Shown here piece by piece: positions 27,157-35,543 of a DNA stretch of 64,000 bases. The stretch spans positions 1-64,000 of the forward strand of contig JAGDBO010000019.1 of assembly GCA_017959005.1 (NCBI GenBank), given 5' to 3'. The position numbers were made by a program, and so were the translations under genes. Position 1 is the stretch's first letter. Each line of letters starts with the position of its first letter. Source of the stretch: Bacteroidales bacterium (GTDB taxonomy: Bacteria; Bacteroidota; Bacteroidia; Bacteroidales; UBA932). The notes under the pieces are model-generated. The model was not told the origin of the DNA. It was given only the letters and a program-made list of their open reading frames with translations, and made no database searches.

Positions 27157-28551
27157 ATGGTCTTTTCGGATCTCTTCTTTTTGTTTGCATTCCTGCCGGC
27201 ATTTATACTGGCATACCTTGCTGCAGGCTATGTAGACAGGAAGTTACGCTCTCCGCTGGATGACCATAAGTTCAAGGCGCGCAACATAGTAACCGTCATT
27301 TTCTCTCTGCTCTTTTACGCCTGGGGAGAACCGGTCTATGTCTTTTTGATGCTCTTCTGCGTCTTTGTAAACTACCTTGCCGGATTGGCCATTGAGGGTT
27401 CCGGGAAACACCGCAAACCGGCTCTGGTTCTGGGTATTACGATAAACCTATTAATACTCTGCACTTTCAAATACCTCGGTTTCTTTGCAGAGATTTTAAA
27501 CGGCTTTGGCCTCAGCGTTTCCGCACCAAAGATTGCACTTCCAATAGGAATCAGTTTCTACACCTTCCAGTCACTCTCCTATCTTGTAGATGTATACAGA
27601 GGTCAGTCACCGGCTCAGAGACGCTTCTGGGATCTGCTTTTCTATATATCTATGTTCCCGCAGCTTATTGCCGGCCCTATTGTACGTTATCAGACAATCT
27701 CCGCCAACATTAAAAGCCGCACCGTTACCACTGAAGATTTTGCGGAGGGAGCATACAGATTCCTGCTGGGTCTTGGCAAAAAGGTGATTCTCGCAAACCA
27801 GCTCTCTGAGATTTCAGACAGATTCCTCTCTGCAGGAAACTTCTCAACCGCAGGCAGTTGGATTGGTCTTCTGGCCTTTACTTTCCAGATATACTTTGAC
27901 TTCTCCGGTTACTCGGATATGGCAATTGGAATGGGCCGCTGCCTGGGATTCAGGTTCAACGAGAACTTTGACCACCCTTACACATGTAACTCAATCACAG
28001 ACTTTTGGAGAAGATGGCACATCTCTCTGGGAACCTTCTTCAGAGATTACCTCTACATTCCTCTTGGAGGAAACCGCCGCCACCAGGCTCTCAACATACT
28101 GATTGTATGGTTCTTAACAGGTATGTGGCACGGCGCAAGCTGGAACTTCATACTCTGTGGTCTCTACTTTGGAATTATAGTTACTATAGAGAAATACACA
28201 ATCCTCAAATATAAGATACCTTCCCCTATCCTCCATATTTACAGTCTCATACTGGTGGTTCTGGGATGGGGAATCTTCTACTTTGATGATTTTGGAAAGT
28301 TAGGTTCACTCTTCAGCGCCCTCTTTGGTAACGCTCAGGTTGCATCTGACTTTACATCCTGGGCAGCACTTACCAACAATTTCTGGCTCTGGATAGCAGC
28401 CATAACATTCTCACTTCCTGTAAGAAAGCTCTTTAAGAACGCTAAAGGAAAATGGATATACAGAAGCGTCATAGCTCTTCTGATTCTCTTCTGCAGCGTA
28501 GCCCTTCTTATAGGAGCAACCAACAACCCATTCCTTTACTTTAGATTCTAG
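27157..28551 (+). CDS. MBOAT-family membrane O-acyltransferase (AlgI-like)
   Basis: 464 residues with about 11 membrane helices. Conserved MBOAT motifs are FPQLIAGPIVRYQ, then DFSGYSDMAIGMGRCLGFRFNENFDHPY, DFWRRWHISLGTFFRDYLYIPLGGN, and the active-site His in TGMWHGASWNF. AlgI/DltB-type enzymes pass acyl groups across the inner membrane to polysaccharides or teichoic acids. It is followed 2 bp later by two DHHW/AlgX-J-like proteins, the same enzyme pairing as in polymer acetylation systems. No polymer synthase is in the immediate neighbourhood, so the acceptor is unknown. Confidence 0.93.
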   Translation: MVFSDLFFLFAFLPAFILAYLAAGYVDRKLRSPLDDHKFKARNIVTVIFSLLFYAWGEPVYVFLMLFCVFVNYLAGLAIEGSGKHRKPALVLGITINLLILCTFKYLGFFAEILNGFGLSVSAPKIALPIGISFYTFQSLSYLVDVYRGQSPAQRRFWDLLFYISMFPQLIAGPIVRYQTISANIKSRTVTTEDFAEGAYRFLLGLGKKVILANQLSEISDRFLSAGNFSTAGSWIGLLAFTFQIYFDFSGYSDMAIGMGRCLGFRFNENFDHPYTCNSITDFWRRWHISLGTFFRDYLYIPLGGNRRHQALNILIVWFLTGMWHGASWNFILCGLYFGIIVTIEKYTILKYKIPSPILHIYSLILVVLGWGIFYFDDFGKLGSLFSALFGNAQVASDFTSWAALTNNFWLWIAAITFSLPVRKLFKNAKGKWIYRSVIALLILFCSVALLIGATNNPFLYFRF

Positions 28552-28553
28552 AA

Positions 28554-29615
28554 ATGAAAAGATACGCACTGATAATCATACTGTTACTTACAAACGTCAT
28601 TCTTCCGGCACAGAACACGGATACTCTACTCTCCTACCCTAACAGGGTGACGGAGAAGTATGTAAACAGGGTGAACCCGGATGAGACCTGCCGTATGCTA
28701 AAGAGCGGAATTATGATTATTGGTACGGGAAGTAATGTAAGAGCGGCAGAGTCTTACGGCGGAAGAAATGCCGGAGAAAAGGAGTACGCTCAGTCCGCCA
28801 ACAAATACAAGAGAGTATTCGGAGACAGCGTAAATGTTTACTGCATGGTAATTCCTTCCGCAGCAGCCTTTTATACTCCAGATAAACTGAGCGGATCCAC
28901 CAGACATCAGGGAAAGACTATAGACAGAATCTTCTCCTATCTTTCAGACTCAGTTAAGGCCGTGGATATCTATTCCATTCTGGGCAAGCACGCTGCTGAG
29001 CCTATCTACTCCAGAACTGATCACCACTGGTCCCCTCTTGGTGCCTACTACGCTGCAATGAAGTTTGCTGCTGTTGCAGGCGTTCCTTTCAAAGACCTCT
29101 CCTGGTACACCAAACATACCGTAAAGAACTATGTAGGAACAATGTACATGTTCACAAAGCAGAAGGAGGTGAAGGATGCACCGGAAGATTTTATCTACTA
29201 TACTCCGGATAGTATTCAGTACACAACCACTTACACCAACTACGTAACCCGCAAGGGAGTGGCAGTGGCAGAGGGAAAGACAGCAAAGGGAATCTTCTTC
29301 CAACCTGTAAAAGACGGCAGCACAGGAGCTTACTGCGTCTTTATGGGCGGAGATGCAAAAATAACCAAGGTGGAGACCTCCACCAAAAACGGCCGCAGAC
29401 TTATCATCTTTAAAGAGAGTTACGGCAACGCAATACCGGGTTACCTCTTCTTCTCCTTTGAAGAGATACACGTTATAGACTGCCGCTACTTTAAGAAGAA
29501 CATAAAGAAGTATGTAAAGGATAACCACATTACGGACATACTCTTTGCAAACAACATTGCAAGAGCCGTACTTGCCGGCACAAACCGCTCATACTCAAAA
29601 TTTTTAACGCAGTAA
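28554..29615 (+). CDS. DHHW protein 1, AlgJ/AlgX-like SGNH O-acetyltransferase
   Basis: 353 residues with a signal peptide ending at PAQN. It carries the family hallmark RTDHHWSPLGAYYAA (catalytic Asp and His) and a Ser motif FKESYGNAIPGY. It lacks the N-terminal extension of its neighbour. It would accept acetyl groups in the periplasm from the MBOAT protein and put them on a glycan. It ends in a one-base overlap (TAATG) with the second copy. Confidence 0.88.
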   Translation: MKRYALIIILLLTNVILPAQNTDTLLSYPNRVTEKYVNRVNPDETCRMLKSGIMIIGTGSNVRAAESYGGRNAGEKEYAQSANKYKRVFGDSVNVYCMVIPSAAAFYTPDKLSGSTRHQGKTIDRIFSYLSDSVKAVDIYSILGKHAAEPIYSRTDHHWSPLGAYYAAMKFAAVAGVPFKDLSWYTKHTVKNYVGTMYMFTKQKEVKDAPEDFIYYTPDSIQYTTTYTNYVTRKGVAVAEGKTAKGIFFQPVKDGSTGAYCVFMGGDAKITKVETSTKNGRRLIIFKESYGNAIPGYLFFSFEEIHVIDCRYFKKNIKKYVKDNHITDILFANNIARAVLAGTNRSYSKFLTQ

Positions 29616-30985
29616 TGGGAAAGAAGTTATTCATACTACTCATAGGATTGATGTTTGGAGGTTTTACAGTACTCTTCAACTTCTTCCCGCGCAGCACCGT
29701 CTCAGAACTTGAAAAGAGAGACCTTGCAAAGTTCCCTGCCTACTCCCCAGAGAAGTTGGCGGACGGTTCCTTTGCTAAGGAGATATCACTCTGGTTCTCA
29801 GACAGTGAGCCTTACAGAGACTTCTTTATTGGAATGAGCATGGGTCTTAAAGACCTCATAAGAGTCAACTTCTCCAAGGAGAGTTCACTTACTTTCCACG
29901 CCCCGGATATGACGGACAATGACTACTCCCCCGGCGCAGACTTTGATGATACGGATGAGTTAATGGAAGAGCAGCAGACTCCTGTAGATGAGGAGTCTAC
30001 GGAGAACAGACAGTTGGAGGAGTACAAGAACAAGATTACCGCTCAGGAGAATGCAAAGATTGCAAATGCCGGTATCATAATAGTTGGAAGCGGTGAAAAG
30101 ACCAGAGCCTTAATGGCTTACGCCGGAGACTCCACCGGAGGAGTTAAGTTTGCAGAGGTTGCAAACAAATACAAGAGACTTTTGGGAGACAGCGTAAATG
30201 TCTACTGTATGGTAATCCCAACATCCACTGAGTTCTACTGCCCGGATGCTGCAAAGGGAAGAACCAAAAGCCAGAGAGCAACCATAAACAACATCTTTGC
30301 AAACCTCTCAGACTCAGTTACTGCCGTAGACGTATATACCACTTTGGCCCACCATGCGGAGGAGGATATCTACCTCAGGACAGACCACCACTGGTCTCCG
30401 CTGGGAGCCTTCTATGCTGCCCGCCGTTTTGCCAAGGTTGCCAAGGTTCCTTTTGCAGATACCACCTCTTACATACGTAAGGTTGTGAAGAGATATGTGG
30501 GAAGTATGTACGGTTACTCCAAAGACATAAGCATAAAGAAGGCGCCGGAAGATTTTGTTTTCTATGTTCCTGACAGCACCGTAACCTACACCACTACCTA
30601 CGTAAACTACACCGTAGATGAGAATTACAAGGTTACAGGAGAGAGCCAGCCTTACAAGGGCAAATACTTCTTTGATTACAAAGACGGAAGCGGTGCCGCC
30701 TACTGCACCTTTATGGGCGGTGATATGAAGATCACAAAGGTTGAGACCTCCACAAAGAACGGCCGCAGAGTTCTGGTACTCAAGGACAGCTTTGGCAACG
30801 CTATTCCGGGCTACCTCTTCTTCTCCTTTGAAGAGGTGCATGTTGTTGATTACCGCTACTTTACAAGAAATATTGTAGATTACATAAAAGAGAACAAGAT
30901 TACAGACGTTCTCTTTGCAAACAACATCTTCTCCGCTTATATGCCGGGTACCGCCCGCCGCTACCTCAAGTTCCTGAAGAACTAA
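29615..30985 (+). CDS. DHHW protein 2, AlgJ/AlgX-like SGNH O-acetyltransferase
   Basis: 456 residues, N-terminal signal-anchor, then RSTVSELEKRDLAKFP (typical DHHW-family entry), an acidic linker at about 110-145, and the catalytic region RTDHHWSPLGAFYAARRF and LKDSFGNAIPGYLFFSFEEVHVVDYRYF. It closely resembles the upstream protein over the catalytic part (shared KVETSTKNGRR, FANNI), so the two arose by tandem duplication. It abuts the convergent gntP gene. Confidence 0.9.
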   Translation: MGKKLFILLIGLMFGGFTVLFNFFPRSTVSELEKRDLAKFPAYSPEKLADGSFAKEISLWFSDSEPYRDFFIGMSMGLKDLIRVNFSKESSLTFHAPDMTDNDYSPGADFDDTDELMEEQQTPVDEESTENRQLEEYKNKITAQENAKIANAGIIIVGSGEKTRALMAYAGDSTGGVKFAEVANKYKRLLGDSVNVYCMVIPTSTEFYCPDAAKGRTKSQRATINNIFANLSDSVTAVDVYTTLAHHAEEDIYLRTDHHWSPLGAFYAARRFAKVAKVPFADTTSYIRKVVKRYVGSMYGYSKDISIKKAPEDFVFYVPDSTVTYTTTYVNYTVDENYKVTGESQPYKGKYFFDYKDGSGAAYCTFMGGDMKITKVETSTKNGRRVLVLKDSFGNAIPGYLFFSFEEVHVVDYRYFTRNIVDYIKENKITDVLFANNIFSAYMPGTARRYLKFLKN

Positions 30986-30986
30986 T

Positions 30987-32372
30987 CTATAAGATAATCA
31001 GCTGAGCCAGATATAGCACTACGGCCGTGCTAAGTCCCATAAAGAGAGTGGCTTTTGTCTGAGTACGGTAACCGTCTTCAACAGATAGACCTCCCATCTT
31101 GGTAACCACCCAGAAATAACTGTCATTGGCGTGTGATACCGTCATTGCTCCGGCACCTATTGCAACAACCACCAGTGCAGCACTCAGCGGAGTGGTCATT
31201 CCGAGTGTATAGAGCAAAGAGGATTGAGATGTGTAAAGTCCCATTATTCCGGCAGTTGTAGTCATTGCAACAGTAGATGAACCTTGTGCTGTTTTAAGCA
31301 CTGCGGCAATAAGGAACGGGAAGATTATTCCAAGTCCCTGTAAGGAAGAGACATTCTGTTTGATTACCTCCACAAAACCGGCATCGTAGATAACCTGTCC
31401 CAAAACAGCACCCGCAGCGGTGATGAAGACTATAGGACCGGCCACCTTTAAAGCCCACTCGGTGATGGTGTTAAGTGTATCTGACTCAGAGACTTTCTTT
31501 CTCTTCATATATATAAGCAGAGGAGCGGTAGCAACTACTCCGGCTGCAAGGGCAATTACAGGTTTGCCCAAGAATATCAGGATGTTACCAAGAGTTCCAT
31601 CCATTTTAAGAATTGAGGCAACAGAACCTATTGCCATTAAAACTATCGGGAGAAGAATTGGAAGAAAAGAGATAAATGTGCCGGGAGCATCCTTTGTATC
31701 AATGAGTTTTGAAAGCTCTTCCGTCTCGTTTTCATCTGAGGAGTGAACCCTCTTTCCCACTCTGTTTGCAAAGATATAGGCAACGGTAAGCGGTACAATA
31801 GAGGCAATAGTGCCCACTATCATAACATATAGCAGCATGTCTCCCAATCCCACCATTCCTGCAGCAGCAACCGGCCCCGGTGTAGGTGGAATGAATACGT
31901 GGGCCACATAAAGACCTGCCGCCAGTGCAACTGTCATAGTTACAGAGGATACGCCGCTTTGGCGGCTCATCCATTTGCGTATTGGGTTTACAATCACAAA
32001 GCCGCTGTCACAGAATACCGGTATAGATACCACCCATCCAATCAGCATAATGGCAAGTTGAGGGTGCTTCTTTCCAAGAACCCTCAATATTGCCTCTGCA
32101 AGTCTTAGGGCGGCTCCGCTCTTTTCCAGAATCAATCCTATAAGCGTTCCAAAGATGATTACAAGTCCTATGCTCTTAAAGACAGATGAGAATCCCGTGC
32201 CTATTACATCCGGAATCTTAAGAAGCGGAATACCCATCACAAGTGCCAGAAGCAGAGCCGTTCCCAAAATTGAGAGGAAAGGATGAATCTTCAGTTTGGA
32301 TATTGCAAAAATCATTAACGCAATGGCTGCCAGAAATATAAGCAGCGGTATAAGCCAACCGGATGTCAACAT
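30987..32372 (-). CDS. GntP-family gluconate/organic acid:H+ symporter
   Basis: 461 residues, about 12-14 membrane helices. The pattern FGTLIGLILEKSGAALRLAEAI, GYVVSIPVFCDSGFVIVNP (reading WVVSIPVFCDSGFV) and FIPPTPGPVAAAGMVG is diagnostic of GntP. Substrates in the family are gluconate, fructuronate, glycerate or D-serine. Standing alone with its own -7 element (32404-32397), its substrate cannot be inferred. Confidence 0.93.
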   Translation of the reverse strand: MLTSGWLIPLLIFLAAIALMIFAISKLKIHPFLSILGTALLLALVMGIPLLKIPDVIGTGFSSVFKSIGLVIIFGTLIGLILEKSGAALRLAEAILRVLGKKHPQLAIMLIGWVVSIPVFCDSGFVIVNPIRKWMSRQSGVSSVTMTVALAAGLYVAHVFIPPTPGPVAAAGMVGLGDMLLYVMIVGTIASIVPLTVAYIFANRVGKRVHSSDENETEELSKLIDTKDAPGTFISFLPILLPIVLMAIGSVASILKMDGTLGNILIFLGKPVIALAAGVVATAPLLIYMKRKKVSESDTLNTITEWALKVAGPIVFITAAGAVLGQVIYDAGFVEVIKQNVSSLQGLGIIFPFLIAAVLKTAQGSSTVAMTTTAGIMGLYTSQSSLLYTLGMTTPLSAALVVVAIGAGAMTVSHANDSYFWVVTKMGGLSVEDGYRTQTKATLFMGLSTAVVLYLAQLIIL

Positions 32373-32396
32373 AACAGGTCTGTTTTATAACTTACA

Positions 32397-32404
32397 CAAA
32401 GATA
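32397..32404 (-). promoter_or_regulatory. Bacteroidota -7 element for gntP-like gene
   Basis: TATCTTTG on the minus strand, 25 bp before the ATG at 32372; a full TAnnTTTG match. Confidence 0.55.
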
Positions 32405-32408
32405 GAAA

Positions 32409-33449
32409 TTATCCCATTACGGTGGAGGCTCCTTTTAGATACTCGTTAAAGCTCTCAGCCATAAAGGTATTCAGAGAGGAAGCAAAGGAGGAAGACAAGG
32501 AGGAGACTCTCCCCTTTCCCTTAACCATAGGATCTATTCTTCTTTTCTTTGCAAATATCTTTCTTACAGGATAATCCGGACGCCACAACTCTTTTCCCAA
32601 TAAGGAATTATCTTCACTTAAATGTGTCCCGATAGAGTTCAACATAGTGAACCACTCCCAATCCGCCCTTCCTACAGAATCTGAACAGATAGCGCTAATA
32701 ACCTCTTTTTCAGTTGTATAAAGTAAGTCTTCCGTCAAACGCCCCCTATCTGCAGCTCTCTTTACCACCTCTGAGAGAAGCTGCATGGAATATCTGTCTG
32801 CAGGGCAGACATAGACCTTGCCGCACTCCAGAGCATACATTGCAAACTCCTCTGCAACAGATAAATCCTCAAAACATAACTCAACCTCCCCTATCTCGTC
32901 ACATCCTACAGTCAGATTGGAGTAAATCCTCTTGACATCTTCTACTCCTCCCAATCCAAAATTCAAAATGTTACCGAGAGTGTACTCCAGGCGGTCTGCA
33001 GAGAGTTTTGGTGTATCGTTGTCTGCAATTGGATATAGATGATAATCAGAGACTTGTTCAACACTCAAACCAAGCTTTGAAAGTACAGAGCAAACCTCTT
33101 TTGAACTCTTAATCATTGAGAGGGTTCTCTCCTCCGTGCTCTCCTGAGTAAGATAATCCCCTTTCATAAAGTCAATTACATGAGCAAAAGCGGGAGAAGC
33201 CACATCGTGCAAAAGTCCGGCTATAGACTGAGCCCTATCATGAGTGAAATTCCATACAATAAGCGCCACTCCAATGCTGTGCTCCAGACGGCTGTAAGGG
33301 GCAAGGGAGCGGAAAAAGGGAAAGCTGGTATATTCGCATCCGCAGTTCATCCCAATTCCACCAATACGCTGCAAAAGAGGAGATTTTGCAATCTCGCCAA
33401 TAAAAGAGGGAGAATCCTCAGAGTATATTTTCAAAAGCAACGGATTCAT
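32409..33449 (-). CDS. HD-domain phosphohydrolase
   Basis: 346 residues from the ATG at 33449; more distal in-frame starts would cross the promoter. The HD signature is spread as LEHSIGVALIVWNFTHD, then GLLHDVASPAFAHVIDF (His...His-Asp...Asp). The entry sequence LLQRIGGIGMNCGCEYTSFPFFRSLAPYSRLEHS resembles dNTPase/HD phosphohydrolases of the YfbR or SAMHD1-like type. Likely a cytoplasmic nucleotide phosphohydrolase; the exact substrate is unknown. The predicted -7 element (33461-33454) lies only 5 bases before the ATG. Confidence 0.82.
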   Translation of the reverse strand: MNPLLLKIYSEDSPSFIGEIAKSPLLQRIGGIGMNCGCEYTSFPFFRSLAPYSRLEHSIGVALIVWNFTHDRAQSIAGLLHDVASPAFAHVIDFMKGDYLTQESTEERTLSMIKSSKEVCSVLSKLGLSVEQVSDYHLYPIADNDTPKLSADRLEYTLGNILNFGLGGVEDVKRIYSNLTVGCDEIGEVELCFEDLSVAEEFAMYALECGKVYVCPADRYSMQLLSEVVKRAADRGRLTEDLLYTTEKEVISAICSDSVGRADWEWFTMLNSIGTHLSEDNSLLGKELWRPDYPVRKIFAKKRRIDPMVKGKGRVSSLSSSFASSLNTFMAESFNEYLKGASTVMG

Positions 33450-33453
33450 AAGA

Positions 33454-33461
33454 CAAATATA
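33454..33461 (-). promoter_or_regulatory. -7 element immediately ahead of the HD gene ATG
   Basis: TATATTTG on the minus strand, separated from the ATG by only TCTT. Transcription starting 5-7 bases downstream of the element would begin at or inside the start codon, giving a leaderless message. Confidence 0.5.
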
Positions 33462-33484
33462 CTTCAAATATCCTCTGATTTTTC

Positions 33485-33492
33485 TATTTTTG
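33485..33492 (+). promoter_or_regulatory. -7 element for the BASS-family gene
   Basis: TATTTTTG lies 28 bp before the ATG at 33521, divergent from the HD-gene promoter. Confidence 0.5.
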
Positions 33493-33520
33493 ACTCCGCA
33501 AAACAGACAAGAAAGATACA

Positions 33521-34381
33521 ATGGGCATACTGATAGTTCTTCCAATATTGACCGTTTTAATGTTCGGTCTTGGCCTCTCTCTAAAGGTAGAGGATTTCAA
33601 GGCGTTGGCATACAAACCTAAAGCATTGATACTTGGCATTATAGGGCAGATTATTCTTCTGCCCGCCATAGCTTTTTTGCTGGCGGAGCTCTTTGACCTT
33701 CCGGCAATTTTCTACCTTGGAGTTATACTTATAGCCTGCTGCCCCGGCGGCAGTTCTTCCAACGTATTTTCCCGCCTTGCAGGGGGAGATGTTGCCCTAT
33801 CTATCACTCTTACAGCCATAAGCAGCATTGTCACCATGTTCACCATACCGGTTGTGCTCTCTATTGCCCTAAACCAATGCAGCGGAATGGAGGCTTTCAC
33901 CCAACAAGGAGGCATTCATCTTCCTGTAGGCAACCTTTTGATACAGAACATTCTGCTTATGTTTATCCCGATAGTTGCCGGTTTTGTTCTCAGCCGTCTC
34001 TGCCCAGTTACAGCTGCCAAATTGGATAAGATTATTGCAAAGATTTCCTTTCCGGCCCTAATGCTGCTTGCCACCATCTTCTTTATCCAGCACCATAAAA
34101 CTATTGGGGAAAACATTGCTACTCTGGGTATTGTAATCACCCTGATGCTTGTTCTTTCCGCCGGTGTTTCTGCGTTAGCATCCAGGGCTGTACGCCTTAA
34201 CTCCACCCAGAGAAAAACCATTGTGATTGAAGTTGGTATGCAGAATGCTGCCCAGGCCATAGCCATTGCCTCCAGCCCCTTCATTTTCAACAACTCAGCA
34301 CTGGCAATACCTGCCATAATCTACGCTCTTATGATGAACGTAGTGCTCCTTATCTACGTAGCAGTGGTAAAAAAGAGATAA
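33521..34381 (+). CDS. Bile acid:sodium symporter family protein
   Basis: 286 residues, about 9-10 membrane helices. The family motifs are CCPGGSSSNVFSRLAGGDVALSITLTAISS (with the Na+-site Gly-Gly-Ser) and EVGMQNAAQAIAIASSPF. In bacteria these BASS carriers import organic anions such as pantoate, pyruvate or bile acids. It is divergent from the HD gene and convergent with the methyltransferase. Confidence 0.92.
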   Translation: MGILIVLPILTVLMFGLGLSLKVEDFKALAYKPKALILGIIGQIILLPAIAFLLAELFDLPAIFYLGVILIACCPGGSSSNVFSRLAGGDVALSITLTAISSIVTMFTIPVVLSIALNQCSGMEAFTQQGGIHLPVGNLLIQNILLMFIPIVAGFVLSRLCPVTAAKLDKIIAKISFPALMLLATIFFIQHHKTIGENIATLGIVITLMLVLSAGVSALASRAVRLNSTQRKTIVIEVGMQNAAQAIAIASSPFIFNNSALAIPAIIYALMMNVVLLIYVAVVKKR

Positions 34382-34389
34382 CCTGACTA

Positions 34390-35472
34390 TTACACCAGCG
34401 CACACTCCAATATTGAGTGTCCGTATGCCAGATCATCGTGAATCTTCACAATCTTGTACCCTACTTTCTCCAGTATATCTATCATATCCTGTGAGTGGTA
34501 CATCTTGCTGTTTCCGTTGGCTATAACTGTAAAGTATAGAGATGTCATTGTAAGACAATAACTTGCAGTCTCATAACGCTGTCTGTCCCAGAAAGTCTCC
34601 ATTATAAAGAGTTTACCGTTCTTATTCAGAGACTTCTTGGCGTTTGTAACTATTCTCTCAATCTCCTCCTCAGAGAAGCAGTCAAGGAACTGACTCATCC
34701 ACACAGCATCGAATCCCTGCGGATAATCGTTATCTTTCAACAGGTTACGCGGATAGGTAGAGATTCTCTCAGCCCCCTCTTTGCCTGCAACGTTCTTCTT
34801 CAGCATCTCAAGCTGCTGCGGAAGATCCATAACGGTTACCTGTACATCCTTGTTGTACTGAACGCACTTGAGAGAGAACTTACCGGTATTGCCTCCAACG
34901 TCCATAAGACGCTTAACGTCATTGGCAAAGACAATCTTAAGTGCCTGATCAAATGAACTGTCTGAGTAGAAGTGATCAAAGTCAAACCAACTCTTCTGCA
35001 CATCTGCAGGAAGTGAAGACAACCCCTCATATACCGTAGGCCAGGAGCCAAACACCTTCAACCTTGCAGGACGCCCCTCCTTCAGGCTTGCCTCCAAGTC
35101 AAAGAATCCCAGGTAGTTGACATCATTTACAAAGTTCATGTTCACCTGAGTCATCTTGTCTGTAAGCAGGTACCAGCCTGTCTTTGTAATGAAAAACTTA
35201 TCATCTTTAACTATCACGGTTCCAATAGATAAAGAGGCCTCCAAAAGCACCTTCACCCCGTAACGGGAAAGGTCCACCTTAGAGACAACCTCATCCATAG
35301 TAAGGCCGTCCGGATTATCTTTAAGTGCCTGGAATATACCAAATTTGAGCATCATCCTTGATGCCTGAAAAGCCACGGGAGCAAACGCAATCTCCTGAGC
35401 CGCTCTCTGCGCCTCCAAAATAGAAAGCTTGTCCTTTCCGTATTTCTCCTTAAGAGGTGATTCTAACTTCAT
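34390..35472 (-). CDS. SAM-dependent O-methyltransferase (plant-type/CrtF-like fold)
   Basis: 360 residues: an N-terminal winged-helix dimerisation region (FQASRMMLKFGIFQALKDNPDGLTMDEVVSKVDLSRYGVKVLLEASLSIG) and a C-terminal Rossmann domain with the SAM motif LMDVGGNTGKFSLKCVQ and VTVMDLPQQLEMLKK. It resembles hydroxyneurosporene/acetylserotonin O-methyltransferases; the acceptor is unknown. It stands alone with a -7 element (35501-35494). Confidence 0.87.
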   Translation of the reverse strand: MKLESPLKEKYGKDKLSILEAQRAAQEIAFAPVAFQASRMMLKFGIFQALKDNPDGLTMDEVVSKVDLSRYGVKVLLEASLSIGTVIVKDDKFFITKTGWYLLTDKMTQVNMNFVNDVNYLGFFDLEASLKEGRPARLKVFGSWPTVYEGLSSLPADVQKSWFDFDHFYSDSSFDQALKIVFANDVKRLMDVGGNTGKFSLKCVQYNKDVQVTVMDLPQQLEMLKKNVAGKEGAERISTYPRNLLKDNDYPQGFDAVWMSQFLDCFSEEEIERIVTNAKKSLNKNGKLFIMETFWDRQRYETASYCLTMTSLYFTVIANGNSKMYHSQDMIDILEKVGYKIVKIHDDLAYGHSILECALV

Positions 35473-35493
35473 ACTCTAACTCATTTACAACCC

Positions 35494-35521
35494 CAAATTT
35501 AAGATTAAATCATTAAATTTG
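35494..35521. promoter_or_regulatory. Back-to-back -7 elements between methyltransferase and C69 genes
   Basis: TAAATTTG on the minus strand (35501-35494) serves the methyltransferase. TAAATTTG on the plus strand (35514-35521) serves the C69 dipeptidase; it ends two bases before an in-frame ATG at 35523, so that ATG cannot be in the transcript and the start at 35544 is supported. Confidence 0.55.
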
Positions 35522-35543
35522 AATGGTTTTAAAGATAGATTTT

